From Paenibacillus arenilitoris (GTDB lineage: Bacteria > Bacillota > Bacilli > Paenibacillales > Paenibacillaceae), in assembly GCF_014705655.1 (NCBI RefSeq), contig NZ_JACXIY010000002.1, positions 186,001 through 250,000 of the forward strand: DNA of 64,000 nt, in the 5' to 3' direction. Below, one piece after another: positions 35,190 through 43,634 of the stretch; the first letter of the stretch is position 1; the number at the start of each line of letters is the position of its first letter. Position numbers and translations under genes: made by a program. The notes beneath the pieces were generated by a model. That model did no database searches. It saw only the letters and a list, made by a program, of their open reading frames with translations, and had not been told where the DNA came from.

Positions 35190-36581
35190 ATGGGAGTATT
35201 TGAAAAAAAGAAAAGCGTATGGATGCTGCTTAGCGTAGGTCTTGTCGCCGGCTTGCTGGCCGGCTGCGCCGGCGGCGGAGGCGGAGGGAATGCGGAGAAC
35301 GGCGGAGATGCGTCGAACGCGGCCGGTTCCAATTCCGAAGCAAGCGATGCTCCGGCGGGTACGGACGAGAAGGTGACGATCAAGTTCTCCGGCTGGGGGG
35401 AGCCCAACGAGAAGAAGCTGTACGAGGACCTGATCAAAAACTTCGAAAGCCAAAATCCGAATATTAAAGTGCAGTACATTCATATACCGGCCGACTACGC
35501 GGGCAAAATGAACACCGTCCTCGCGGGCGGCAACGCGCCCGACGTCTTCTACGCCGGTGACGGCGACGTCGCGCGCTGGATCAAGCTCGGCGTCATCAAA
35601 AACATTCAGCAGCAGGTGGACGAGTCCGGCTTCGACATGAGCGACATGTACGAATCGGCCGTCGACCGGTACCGTTACGACGGCATGAAGATGGGCACGG
35701 GCGATCTGTATGCGCTTCCGATGGACGTCGCGGGAACGGTGCTCTACTACAACAAGAAGCTGTTCGACGAGGCTGGCGTTCCGTATCCGAGCGCCGAGAC
35801 GCCGATGACGTTCGACGAGCTGGTCGAGGTCGGCAAGAAGCTGACCAAAGACTCAAACGGCGACGGCAAGCCGGATCAATACGGCATGGGGCCGGCTTGG
35901 TGGGAAGGCTTCGTCTGGGGCAATGGCGGCAAAATTCTGAGCGACGACCGGACGCAGTTCGTACTGAACGAGGACAAGGCGGTCGAGGCGCTTCAATTCG
36001 CGGCCGATATGCGCAACGTGCATAAGATCAGCCCCGACGCCCGCGCGCTGCAGGCGATGAACGACGGGCAAATGTTCGAGACGGGCAAGCTCGCAATGAT
36101 GATCGGCGGCAGATGGTCCGTTCCCGTATTCCGCAACCTGAAGTTCGATTGGGACGTCGCGCCGATTCCGGCCAACGGCGCTTGGAGCGGCTGGAGCGCA
36201 TCGACCGGTTACTCGGTGTACGCGAAGACGAAATATCCGGACCAAGCGTTTAAATTCGCGGCTTACCTCGCCGGCGAGGAAGCAAACCGGATCCGCAGCG
36301 AGCAGGGCCTCACGATGCCCGTGTACAAATCGATGGCGAACTCGGACGTCTTCCTGACGCCGGGCACGAAGCCGGAGAACGCGCAAGTATTTCTGAAAGC
36401 GGTCGAAACGGAGCAGGCGGGACCTTGGACGTACGTGCCGAACAACAAATGGTGGGATATTATCAATCAAAATCTGGGGCAGATGTGGGAAGGCAAAACG
36501 ACGGCCAAAGATCTGATGGAGAAAATCAAGCCCGACGTCGAGAAGGCGCTCCGCGAAGGAAATCCGGAATTGTTTCAATAA
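35190..36581 (+). CDS. CUT1 sugar-binding lipoprotein of importer 3
   Basis: A 463-residue binding lipoprotein with lipobox LAGC (Cys26), a Gly/Asn/Ala-rich linker and the binding fold (KFSGWGEPNEKKLYEDLI, GGNAPDVFYAGDGDVARW, MMIGGRWSVPVFRNLKFDW). ATG at 35190 has AAGGAGGA upstream. It belongs to a different branch of the family from the two binding proteins at 28372 and 29799, so importer 3 probably carries a different glycan or chain length. Confidence 0.93.
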   Translation: MGVFEKKKSVWMLLSVGLVAGLLAGCAGGGGGGNAENGGDASNAAGSNSEASDAPAGTDEKVTIKFSGWGEPNEKKLYEDLIKNFESQNPNIKVQYIHIPADYAGKMNTVLAGGNAPDVFYAGDGDVARWIKLGVIKNIQQQVDESGFDMSDMYESAVDRYRYDGMKMGTGDLYALPMDVAGTVLYYNKKLFDEAGVPYPSAETPMTFDELVEVGKKLTKDSNGDGKPDQYGMGPAWWEGFVWGNGGKILSDDRTQFVLNEDKAVEALQFAADMRNVHKISPDARALQAMNDGQMFETGKLAMMIGGRWSVPVFRNLKFDWDVAPIPANGAWSGWSASTGYSVYAKTKYPDQAFKFAAYLAGEEANRIRSEQGLTMPVYKSMANSDVFLTPGTKPENAQVFLKAVETEQAGPWTYVPNNKWWDIINQNLGQMWEGKTTAKDLMEKIKPDVEKALREGNPELFQ

Positions 36582-36587
36582 TGGAGG

Positions 36588-36616
36588 AAGGGGGAGGGCA
36601 CGCCCCTCTCCCTCTT
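36588..36616 (+). promoter_or_regulatory. GC hairpin between binding-protein and permease genes, importer 3
   Basis: GGGGGAGGG and CCCTCTCCC form a 9-bp stem (one G-U pair) with a 5-nt loop, extended by AA/TT. Equivalent in position to the hairpins of importers 1 and 2. Confidence 0.6.
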
Positions 36617-36635
36617 CAAGAAAGAGGGGAGCAGC

Positions 36636-37505
36636 ATGGCCCACAGCCACAGCACGAACATAGCGGCCGCACGCGCGGGTCGCCGCTTCAAGAAGGATTA
36701 CTTCTGGGCTTATTTGTTTATTTCGGCGCCGATTATCGGCTTCATGATCTTCGGCTTCATTCCGATCTGTTATTCGGTCTATATCAGCTTCACCAAGTTC
36801 GACGGCTTCTCGTCGCCGGAGCTGAACGGGCTCGACAACTATCGGCTCCTGTTCGAGGATCCGTTAATGAGGAAGACGACGGCGAACACGTTCTACGCCG
36901 CGCTCGGCATTCCGATCGGAATGGCGATCTCGCTCGGCATCGCCATCGCGTTGAATCAAAAAATCGCGGGCATCCATTTTTTTCGGACCGCGTTCTTCCT
37001 GCCCGCGATCAGCTCCGTCGTCGCGCTCACCCTGCTCTGGAAGTGGGTGTTCAACTCGGACTTCGGCATCTTGAATCAGCTTCTGGGCTACGTCGGCATA
37101 ACCGGACCGGCCTGGCTGAACGAAGAGGCATGGGCGATGCCGGCGATGATCATCCAGGGGGTATGGGGCGGACTCGGCTTCAATATGGTGCTCTACCTGG
37201 CCGCGCTGCAAGGCGTGCCGTCAACCCTGTACGAAGCGGCGGAAATCGACGGCGCGGGCGTTATGCAGAAGTTCCGGTTTATTACGATACCGGGCATTTC
37301 ACCGACGACGTTTTTCATCGTGGTGACGTCGATCATCGGCGCGCTGCAGGACTTCGTCCGGTTCCGGATCATGACCGGCGGCGGTCCGAATTTCTCGACG
37401 ATGACCGTCGTTTATTACTTGTTCGAGAACGCGTTCCGCTACATGAACATGGGCTTCGCCTCCGCGATGGCTTGGGTGCTCGGCATCGTCATCATTGCTG
37501 CTTAA
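36636..37505 (+). CDS. ABC sugar permease, MalF type, importer 3, with frameshifted tail
   Basis: A 289-residue CUT1 permease with contact loop EAAEIDGAGVMQKFRFITIP. The frame stops at TAA 37503-37505, inside what should be the last transmembrane helix. Immediately after, in the +1 frame, 37504-37542 reads NFYLSRRWVHYE then stop, which is the usual C-terminal end of this permease type. A single-base indel, a sequencing error or a +1 frameshift at GCT-TAA would explain it. If real and not recoded, the protein lacks about 13 residues. Neighbours are intact, which argues against decay of the operon. Confidence 0.85.
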   Translation: MAHSHSTNIAAARAGRRFKKDYFWAYLFISAPIIGFMIFGFIPICYSVYISFTKFDGFSSPELNGLDNYRLLFEDPLMRKTTANTFYAALGIPIGMAISLGIAIALNQKIAGIHFFRTAFFLPAISSVVALTLLWKWVFNSDFGILNQLLGYVGITGPAWLNEEAWAMPAMIIQGVWGGLGFNMVLYLAALQGVPSTLYEAAEIDGAGVMQKFRFITIPGISPTTFFIVVTSIIGALQDFVRFRIMTGGGPNFSTMTVVYYLFENAFRYMNMGFASAMAWVLGIVIIAA

Positions 37506-37553
37506 TTTCTATCTGTCCAGGCGCTGGGTGCATTACGAATAAGGAGGGTCATC

Positions 37554-38420
37554 ATGGCTGCCGATACGGTTAAGCCGGTGCCTAGAAGGCATAAGAACGG
37601 CGATTATTTCAAAAAAACGATAGCCTATTTATTTCTGGTTTGCGGCGCGATCGTCATGGCGGTCCCGTTTCTGTGGATGCTGTCGACATCGCTTAAGGAG
37701 CCTGGAGTCGTGTTCGAGATGCCTCCGGAATGGATTCCCGAGACGATCATATGGGACAACTACAAGCTTGTCGTGACCGAATCCAACCTGCTTGGCGGCT
37801 TCCTGAACACGCTTGCGGTTACGCTGCCTCCCACGATCGTGGGGCTGTTCGCGAGCGCGATCGCGGCGTACGCCTTTGCAAGAATGCAGTTTCCGGGCAA
37901 AAACGCTTTTTTTATGGCGCTGCTCGCCACGATGATGATTCCAGGGGTCGTCCTCATGGTTCCGTCCTTCATTTTGTACAAATATTTGGGATGGATCGAC
38001 AGCTGGAAGCCGCTTATCATCCCGGGAATGTTCGGCGCGGCCGGAACCGTCTTCTTCCTGAGGCAATTTTTCAAGACGATTCCAAGCGAGCTGGAGGATG
38101 CGGCCAAGATCGACGGCTTGTCGCCGTTCGGCATTTTCGTCCGCATCATGCTGCCGCTCTCGAAGCCGGCGCTGGCTACCCAGGCGATCTTCGGCTTTCT
38201 CGGCGGCTATAACGATTATATGGGACCGCTTATTTACTTGAATTCTCCCGAGAAATATACGCTTCAGCTCGTCCTGGCGACGTTCCAGGACAATTACAAT
38301 GCCGAATGGACCTTGATCATGGCCGGCTCGGTGCTTGCGCTTATCCCGACGATCGTATTGTTCTTCTTCGCGCAGAAGTACTTCGTCGAAGGCATTACGA
38401 TGACCGGAATGAAGGGCTGA
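37554..38420 (+). CDS. ABC sugar permease, MalG type, importer 3
   Basis: A 288-residue CUT1 permease with contact loop EDAAKIDGLSPFGIFVRIML and ending QKYFVEGITMTGMKG. ATG with AAGGAGGG upstream; that ribosome site overlaps the stop codon (37540-37542) of the shifted tail of the preceding gene, so the two would be translationally coupled if the tail is read. Confidence 0.93.
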   Translation: MAADTVKPVPRRHKNGDYFKKTIAYLFLVCGAIVMAVPFLWMLSTSLKEPGVVFEMPPEWIPETIIWDNYKLVVTESNLLGGFLNTLAVTLPPTIVGLFASAIAAYAFARMQFPGKNAFFMALLATMMIPGVVLMVPSFILYKYLGWIDSWKPLIIPGMFGAAGTVFFLRQFFKTIPSELEDAAKIDGLSPFGIFVRIMLPLSKPALATQAIFGFLGGYNDYMGPLIYLNSPEKYTLQLVLATFQDNYNAEWTLIMAGSVLALIPTIVLFFFAQKYFVEGITMTGMKG

Positions 38421-38438
38421 TCGAAGGAGGGATACGCG

Positions 38439-39515
38439 ATGCTTAACGTAACGAGAACAAAAAGGCGGTATATCGCCGCAGCAGGCTTCATCCTGCTGGC
38501 CGCGGCAACGGCGTTGCTGCTTTACGCCTGGAATAGGCCCGAAGACGTGCCGGCTTCTACCTATACGAATCCCGTATTCGAGCCGGTGCTGGCCGATCCC
38601 GCCGTACTGCGCGGGGACGACGGCTACGTATACGCGTACGGCACGGAAGACGACTGGGGGGACGGAGAAGGCTCGCGCATCGTGCCTGTCATCCGTTCGA
38701 AGGATATGACGGAATGGGAATATATCGGCGAAGCCTTCGAGGAGAAGCCTGCCTGGAAGGACGGCGGCGTATGGGCGCCGGACGTCGTCAATTATAACGG
38801 TAACTATTATATGTATTACACGATGTCCGTCTGGGGCGATCAAAACCCGGGCATCGGGCTCGCGATCGCCGACTCTCCGGCAGGACCGTTCGTGGACCAG
38901 GGGAAGCTGTTCGTCAGCGAGGATATGAATGCCTATTCGATCGACGCCGCCTTCTTCCTCGACGAAGGCACGCCTTATTTGTTCTTCGGGGGCATTACGT
39001 CGGGCATATTCGGCGTGCAGCTGTCCGAGGACGGCCGCTCCATCGTCGGAGACAAGTTCCAAATCTCGGGGGTAGGCTACGAGGCGCCTTACATCATCAA
39101 GCGCGGCGGCTACTATTACTTCTTCGGCTCCGCAGGCGCCTGCTGCGAAGGTGCGGACAGCACCTACCGCGTCGGAGTCGCCCGGGCGGAATCGATCAAG
39201 GGGCCGTATTTGAACAAGGCGGGCACCGACATCAATTATGCGGACGGCGACACGATACTCGGCGGCTATTTCCCCGCGGACGAGACGCAGCCGTTCGTCG
39301 GTCCGGGCCACAATTCGGTCATTATCGACGACAACGGCGACGATTGGATCGTCTACCACGCGGTGGACGCGGGCTATCCGAAATTCGGCCATGGGGCGAC
39401 GAGGCGTCCGCTTATGATCGATAAGCTCATTTGGGACGAGGGCTGGCCATCGGTCGAAGGAGCGGTGCCCGGCACGGGGGAGAAGGAAGGACCGGCGTTC
39501 GCCCGCGGGCGGTAG
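38439..39515 (+). CDS. Membrane-anchored GH43 glycosidase, arabinanase/arabinofuranosidase type
   Basis: A 358-residue protein with an N-terminal membrane anchor (about 11-30) and one GH43 five-bladed propeller. The family's catalytic triad is visible: D53 (LADPAVLRG) as base, D169 (SIDAAFF) as modulator and E215 (YEAPYI) as acid. GH43 enzymes mostly cleave alpha-L-arabinofuranosyl or beta-xylosyl linkages. The arrangement suggests surface action before import. GAAGGAGGG precedes the ATG, 18 bp after the permease gene. In this setting the substrate could be a furanosyl side chain; L-arabinan activity is the conservative guess. Confidence 0.85.
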   Translation: MLNVTRTKRRYIAAAGFILLAAATALLLYAWNRPEDVPASTYTNPVFEPVLADPAVLRGDDGYVYAYGTEDDWGDGEGSRIVPVIRSKDMTEWEYIGEAFEEKPAWKDGGVWAPDVVNYNGNYYMYYTMSVWGDQNPGIGLAIADSPAGPFVDQGKLFVSEDMNAYSIDAAFFLDEGTPYLFFGGITSGIFGVQLSEDGRSIVGDKFQISGVGYEAPYIIKRGGYYYFFGSAGACCEGADSTYRVGVARAESIKGPYLNKAGTDINYADGDTILGGYFPADETQPFVGPGHNSVIIDDNGDDWIVYHAVDAGYPKFGHGATRRPLMIDKLIWDEGWPSVEGAVPGTGEKEGPAFARGR

Positions 39516-39562
39516 CATCCGCCGAGCGGGCTTGATGCCATAGGGCAAAGGAGGAAGACGAC

Positions 39563-41566
39563 ATGCAGAAGCAGGCTGGCAGCCGGAAGGCGGCATGGAT
39601 ATGGATCGCGGTCGTGGCGGCCGTTGGCGCCGTGCTTGCAAGCAATAGCGCCCCCGAGCCGAATGCGGCGCCCGAGCCATACGGGCTTGAGGCGATGAGC
39701 CGGTTCGACCGGCTCCCTTATTTGACGCCGCATACGCTCGCCGGCGGCGCGTCCAGCTACGACCGGAGCGAAGGGAATTACGACGGGTTCGGGGAAAGCA
39801 ACTTCCTCTACCAGGACGAGCATGGCGATAAGGTGATGCTCGACGCGAAAGGGCCGGGGACGGTGTACCGGATGTGGTTCACCGGATTTAATCCGATCGA
39901 GGCGACGATCAAAATTTATTTCGACGGAGAGACGGAGCCCCGCGTCGATATGATGCTGATGGATTTGCTCGCGGGGACGAACGAGCCGTTCCTCTCCCCG
40001 CTGGTCGTGAACGATTCGGCGTCAAGCGGCGGCTTCGTCAGCTATTTGCCGCTTCCGTATGCGGAGTCGATCAAAGTGACGACGAACGGAGCGGGCGAAA
40101 GCTTCTTCTATAATTTCGGGTATCATACGTTCTCCCCGGATACCGAGGTCGCCAGCTGGGACGGTACGGAAGACAGCGCGGCCGTGCGCGGCATATGGAG
40201 CGGCGCGGGTACGAACCCCGTAAACGAAGAAGGTACCGAATTGAGCGCGGGCACGGCCGATTTGGCTGCCGGCTCAGCGCAAACGCTGCTGGAGCTGGAA
40301 GGTCCGCGCGAAATGACTTCGCTGAAGCTGAGCATACCGGGCGTAACGCCGCTCTCGGGCGATAACGGTGCGCTGAACGATGTGAGACTGCGTCTGTATT
40401 GGGACGGGGAGGCGGAGCCGTCCGTCGACGCGCCGCTCGGCGCCTTCTTCGCAATGGGGCAGTTCGGGCCGTACGGCACGCGGTCGCTGCCGGCCGGAAT
40501 GGACGATTCCGGCGTCATGTATGCCTACTTCCCGATGCCGTTCGAGCGCTCCGCGAGAGTGGAGCTGGCGAACGAAGGCGCCGAGGCGGCCCGAGGGATC
40601 GCGTACGAAATTCGTCACCGGGCGTTTGCCGGATCGTTCGATCGGATCGGCTATTTCAAAACCCGATTCTCGGAATGGCAGGCGGAGGCGTACGACAACA
40701 AGGATTTGGTTGCGCTCGATGTAGAGGGAGCCGGGAAGTTCATTGGCGTCGTGCAATCGCTGCGTTCCGAGCTGAACCAAGGCCCGGTAGACCGCTGGCA
40801 TTTGGAAGGCGACGAGAAAATATTCGTCGACGGGAGCTTAAGCCCGGCGGTGCACGGCACGGGGACGGAGGACTTCTACAACGGAGGCTGGTATTTCAAC
40901 AGAGGGTTGTTCACGCAGCCGCTGGCCGGCTATACCGCGTTCCAAATTTCGGACAACTTCGATTCCACGACGATGTACCGGTTCATGACCCATGACGCGA
41001 TCCCGTTCCGGAGCAGAATTCAGGTGAGGCTCGAGCATGGCGGCTTCAATGACGTGACTGAGCAGGTATGGCTGCTGGCTTACTATTATCATCGCCCCGA
41101 AAGCCAAATGGTCGAAACCGATATGCTCGATGTCGGCAACGAAGAGAGCGAGCTCGGCCATGGCTACGAGCTTGAGCGGCTTTATTGGGAAGGCAGCAGC
41201 ATTCATCCGTATGAAGGCGCGGAGGGCGGCGAGCTGATTACGGATAACGGGCGCGCGCATACCGGCTACAGCGCCTTCGAGCTCAAGCTCGATCCCGATA
41301 ATGACGGGGCGGTGCTGCGCCGCAGGTTCGATCAGACGGTGGAAAATCAATCGGCCGACGTGTACGTCGACGGCAAGCTCGTCGGAACCTGGTACCGTGC
41401 CGGCAGCAACGGCTCGCACAGCTGGCGAGACGACGATTTCCTCATTCCGCCGGCATACACGGAAGGAAAGAGCGCCATCCGGATTAAAATCGCGTACAAA
41501 GATACCGCTGTCGCGTGGAATGAATACCGCTATACGATTTTTTCGCTCTTGCCGCAGCGCGAATAG
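39563..41566 (+). CDS. Large exported GH172 (DUF2961) furanosidase 4
   Basis: A 667-residue GH172 protein with an N-terminal hydrophobic segment (about 11-27), so it is exported or membrane-tethered. The DUF2961 fold runs from about 45 to 520, with YRMWFTGFN, LRLYWDGEAEPSVDAPLGAFF and HGTGTEDFYNGGWYF. The catalytic pair is E415 (LEGDE) and E436 (GTGTED), 21 apart. A C-terminal beta-sandwich of about 130 residues (HGYELERLYWEGSSIHPYEG onward) is extra relative to the three cytoplasmic copies and may bind glycan. AAAGGAGGA precedes the ATG. It would remove terminal furanosides outside the cell, complementing the intracellular GH172 enzymes. Confidence 0.88.
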   Translation: MQKQAGSRKAAWIWIAVVAAVGAVLASNSAPEPNAAPEPYGLEAMSRFDRLPYLTPHTLAGGASSYDRSEGNYDGFGESNFLYQDEHGDKVMLDAKGPGTVYRMWFTGFNPIEATIKIYFDGETEPRVDMMLMDLLAGTNEPFLSPLVVNDSASSGGFVSYLPLPYAESIKVTTNGAGESFFYNFGYHTFSPDTEVASWDGTEDSAAVRGIWSGAGTNPVNEEGTELSAGTADLAAGSAQTLLELEGPREMTSLKLSIPGVTPLSGDNGALNDVRLRLYWDGEAEPSVDAPLGAFFAMGQFGPYGTRSLPAGMDDSGVMYAYFPMPFERSARVELANEGAEAARGIAYEIRHRAFAGSFDRIGYFKTRFSEWQAEAYDNKDLVALDVEGAGKFIGVVQSLRSELNQGPVDRWHLEGDEKIFVDGSLSPAVHGTGTEDFYNGGWYFNRGLFTQPLAGYTAFQISDNFDSTTMYRFMTHDAIPFRSRIQVRLEHGGFNDVTEQVWLLAYYYHRPESQMVETDMLDVGNEESELGHGYELERLYWEGSSIHPYEGAEGGELITDNGRAHTGYSAFELKLDPDNDGAVLRRRFDQTVENQSADVYVDGKLVGTWYRAGSNGSHSWRDDDFLIPPAYTEGKSAIRIKIAYKDTAVAWNEYRYTIFSLLPQRE

Positions 41567-41605
41567 AGGTGGACTTCCGCCCAAAGTTTGGTAAGATAGC
41601 GTTAA

Positions 41606-41628
41606 GGCCTCTACCGAGAGGTCTTTTC
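41606..41628 (+). terminator. Short terminator after GH172 gene 4
   Basis: GGCCTCT and AGAGGTC form a 7-bp stem (one G-U pair) with a 4-nt loop and a TTTT tail. It could also be a leader hairpin of the following genes, because a TAAGAT -10-like box lies just upstream. Confidence 0.55.
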
Positions 41629-41692
41629 TGTTTAAGGGCGTACGCGGACTCGCGGATTCGCCTGAACAAAAAGTCGTGAGGAGGAAGTTGGA

Positions 41693-41767
41693 ATGAACAA
41701 ATCGAGCGTCAATCCGCTGCGCGATCGGAGCATGCCTATGGGAGGTGAAATTTACTATGAGCCATAG
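41693..41767 (+). CDS. Putative 24-residue peptide overlapping the Gre-like gene
   Basis: An ATG with an excellent ribosome site (GAGGAGGAAG, 41680s) opens a 24-codon frame beginning MNKSSVNPLR and ending GGEIYYEP. Its stop overlaps the first codons of the Gre-like gene by 11 bp, and the latter's own ribosome site GGAGG lies inside it. It could be a real small protein or a coupling leader. I do not recognise the sequence. Confidence 0.45.
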   Translation: MNKSSVNPLRDRSMPMGGEIYYEP

Positions 41768-42194
41768 CATTCATAGCTCCGCTTTGCGCGAGCGGCTTGT
41801 CCGTCAGCTCATCGTACTGGGCGAAGAGAAGCAGTCGTTTCTCGACGCTTATTTTCCCATGCACGGCAAAGAGCGCATCCAAACCCATCGGTTCATTACG
41901 CAATACGTTTCTTTTACGGAAGATCGGCTATCCGCCTCGAACGAGGAGCTGGAAGCTTCCGTATTCGTAGGGTGCGAGGTCACGATCGATTATTTGGAGT
42001 ACCGGACGACGGATACGTTCGAGATCGTATTCCCGCATGAGGCCGAACCGGACCGGAATCGGATATCGTTTCTATCTCCGGTCGGCATGCAGCTGCTGAT
42101 GGGCCATAGGGACGAGGTGATTCCCGTAGCCATTCCGTCCGGCGAGATGAGAGTCAGAATTTCCCGCATCGGCTATCCTAACGAGGAGTCGTAG
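41757..42194 (+). CDS. GreA/GreB-family protein with short N-terminus
   Basis: A 145-residue protein whose C-terminal half matches the Gre factor C-terminal domain: VFVGCEVTIDYLEY, ISFLSPVGMQLLMGHRDEVI and VAIPSGEMRVRISRIGY. This fold binds RNA polymerase at the secondary channel. The N-terminal part is helical (ALRERLVRQLIVLGEEKQSF) but lacks the canonical paired acidic tip seen in GreA, so it may modulate polymerase without promoting cleavage. ATG 41757 has GGAGG 11 bp upstream; an in-frame GTG at 41745 overlaps that site. A strong terminator follows. Confidence 0.82.
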   Translation: MSHSIHSSALRERLVRQLIVLGEEKQSFLDAYFPMHGKERIQTHRFITQYVSFTEDRLSASNEELEASVFVGCEVTIDYLEYRTTDTFEIVFPHEAEPDRNRISFLSPVGMQLLMGHRDEVIPVAIPSGEMRVRISRIGYPNEES

Positions 42195-42223
42195 GACGCA
42201 CCGATTAACAAATGTCCCGTATA

Positions 42224-42268
42224 AAAGCGACCGGGCCTTGTTCAAGCGGAACAAACCGGTCGCTTTTT
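42224..42268 (+). terminator. Rho-independent terminator after the Gre-like gene
   Basis: AGCGACCGG pairs with CCGGTCGCT, with an inner TTGTTC/GAACAA stem, followed by TTTT. Confidence 0.9.
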
Positions 42269-42288
42269 CCTGAATTATTTTAATACAG

Positions 42289-42317
42289 TTGACTGACTTA
42301 AAACATTGTAATATGAT
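42289..42317 (+). promoter_or_regulatory. Sigma-A promoter of the TetR/SMR operon
   Basis: TTGACT (42289-42294), 17-bp spacer, TATGAT (42312-42317). The spacer contains AT-rich inverted half-sites in which the TetR protein could bind, but no perfect palindrome is visible. Confidence 0.75.
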
Positions 42318-42343
42318 TGTATGAAATAAAGGAGGGGATGCCT

Positions 42344-42952
42344 TTGCCGAAGATCGTTGACCATGAAGAACGCAAGCGATTAATCGCGGACGCTACGATC
42401 CGGGCCATTAAGCATGTCGGGCTGGAGAAAACGACGGTTCGCAAAATCGCCGACGAGGCCGGCTTGTCGGTGGGGACCGTCCAATATTATTTCCCTGCCC
42501 AGCAAGATTTATATATTTATGCCATGGAATTAATCACGCACCGGATAGAAGACCGAATTCGAAAAGCGGTTCGGGAGCGGCTGCCGATCGAGCAGCGGGC
42601 CGTCAATATTATGAAGCAGCTCATTTCCTACGAAGGCGAGAACGAGCGGATGGAAGGAGAAGCGTGGCTCGAATTTACGGTCATGGCGCTGCGGGATCCC
42701 GCGCTTGAGGCGCTCAGCACCAAGCTCTTCCAGGTGACGAGGGAGCTGCTGGCGAGCATGCTAGACGCGCTGCGTAAGAGCGGCTATCTGGGCGCCTGCC
42801 TTGATGAAGAGCTGGAGGCGATTAGCATCCATTCCTTCATTGACGGGATCACGCTGCAAGCGAACGTTTATCCGAAGGCGTTCGACGATACGAAGGTGGA
42901 GAAGCTTCTAACGAATTATTTGGACAACTTGAAGAGGAGGAGCGGAACATGA
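42344..42952 (+). CDS. TetR-family repressor of the SMR efflux genes
   Basis: A 202-residue TetR protein: helix-turn-helix at about 25-46 (TTVRKIADEAGLSVGTVQYY) and a helical ligand domain resembling those that bind cationic drugs. GGAGGGG lies 8 bp before TTG 42344; an ATG six bases upstream is too close to the ribosome site. Its stop overlaps the start of the first SMR gene (ATGA), so all three genes form one autoregulated operon. Confidence 0.9.
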   Translation: MPKIVDHEERKRLIADATIRAIKHVGLEKTTVRKIADEAGLSVGTVQYYFPAQQDLYIYAMELITHRIEDRIRKAVRERLPIEQRAVNIMKQLISYEGENERMEGEAWLEFTVMALRDPALEALSTKLFQVTRELLASMLDALRKSGYLGACLDEELEAISIHSFIDGITLQANVYPKAFDDTKVEKLLTNYLDNLKRRSGT

Positions 42953-43308
42953 CCGCGGTAGCGAAACAAAAGAAAAAAACGATCAGCAAAAATCAGGCTT
43001 GGGCCTGCGTACTGATTGCGGGATTGCTCGAAATCGTATGGGCAACGGGCTTCAAATACGAGGAGGTGCCGTCCATCGTCGTGTTAATCGCGATTTTGGT
43101 CAGCTTCGATTTGATTATCCGGGCGACGAAGGTGCTGCCCGTCGGGACGACCTACGCGGTATTCGCGGGGATCGGCACCGTCGGCACGGTTATCGTCGAA
43201 GCCGTATTCTCGAACGGGGGAATCAGTTTCATTAAAATCGGACTCGTCCTCTTGCTGCTGCTGTGCATTATCGGACTAAAGCTGTCCGGCGGGAAGGAGG
43301 CGCACTAA
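42949..43308 (+). CDS. Small multidrug resistance (SMR) efflux subunit A
   Basis: A 119-residue membrane protein with four transmembrane helices preceded by a lysine-rich lead. The essential glutamate of SMR proteins is present (E28 in AGLLEIVWATGFK). It overlaps the TetR gene by 4 bp and the next gene by 1 bp. Paired SMR genes of this kind (EbrAB, YkkCD) act as heterodimers. Substrate could be quaternary ammonium compounds or guanidinium; no guanidine riboswitch is apparent, and control appears to be by TetR. Confidence 0.92.
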   Translation: MTAVAKQKKKTISKNQAWACVLIAGLLEIVWATGFKYEEVPSIVVLIAILVSFDLIIRATKVLPVGTTYAVFAGIGTVGTVIVEAVFSNGGISFIKIGLVLLLLLCIIGLKLSGGKEAH

Positions 43309-43622
43309 TGGCTTGGTTATTTCTTATTGCCGCAGGCTTATGCGAGGTCATTGGGGTAATCGGCATCAAACGGGTTGCCGTCAATAACAATTGGACCAAC
43401 AACCTTATTTTATTCGGCGGCTTCATTGTCAGCTTTCAGCTGCTGATGCAGGCGCTTGAGACGATATCGCTCTCGACCGGCTATGCGGTATGGACCGGAA
43501 TCGGGACGGTTGGCGCCGCTTTGGTCGGCATGCTGTTCTTCAAGGAATCCCGCAACCCGGTACGGATGCTGTGCATACTCGGCGTTATCGGCTGCGTCAT
43601 CGGCCTCAAGCTGGTCGAATAG
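43308..43622 (+). CDS. Small multidrug resistance (SMR) efflux subunit B
   Basis: A 104-residue four-helix SMR protein with the glutamate E13 in LCEVIGVIGIK. The start ATG overlaps the stop of the partner (TAATG) and has GGGAAGGAGG upstream. Lacks the N-terminal lysine-rich lead of its partner, as usual for heterodimeric pairs. Confidence 0.92.
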   Translation: MAWLFLIAAGLCEVIGVIGIKRVAVNNNWTNNLILFGGFIVSFQLLMQALETISLSTGYAVWTGIGTVGAALVGMLFFKESRNPVRMLCILGVIGCVIGLKLVE

Positions 43623-43634
43623 CCGCGACCGCGG

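Noticed and set aside
37629..39680. A 683-codon minus-strand frame opposite the permease and GH43 genes
   Set aside because: It spans two well-supported plus-strand genes and their ribosome sites and has no domain.
42949..43622. Guanidine riboswitch control of the SMR pair
   Set aside because: The SMR genes are inside a TetR-led operon with overlapping starts, and the short leader before the TetR gene has no room for a guanidine-sensing aptamer.
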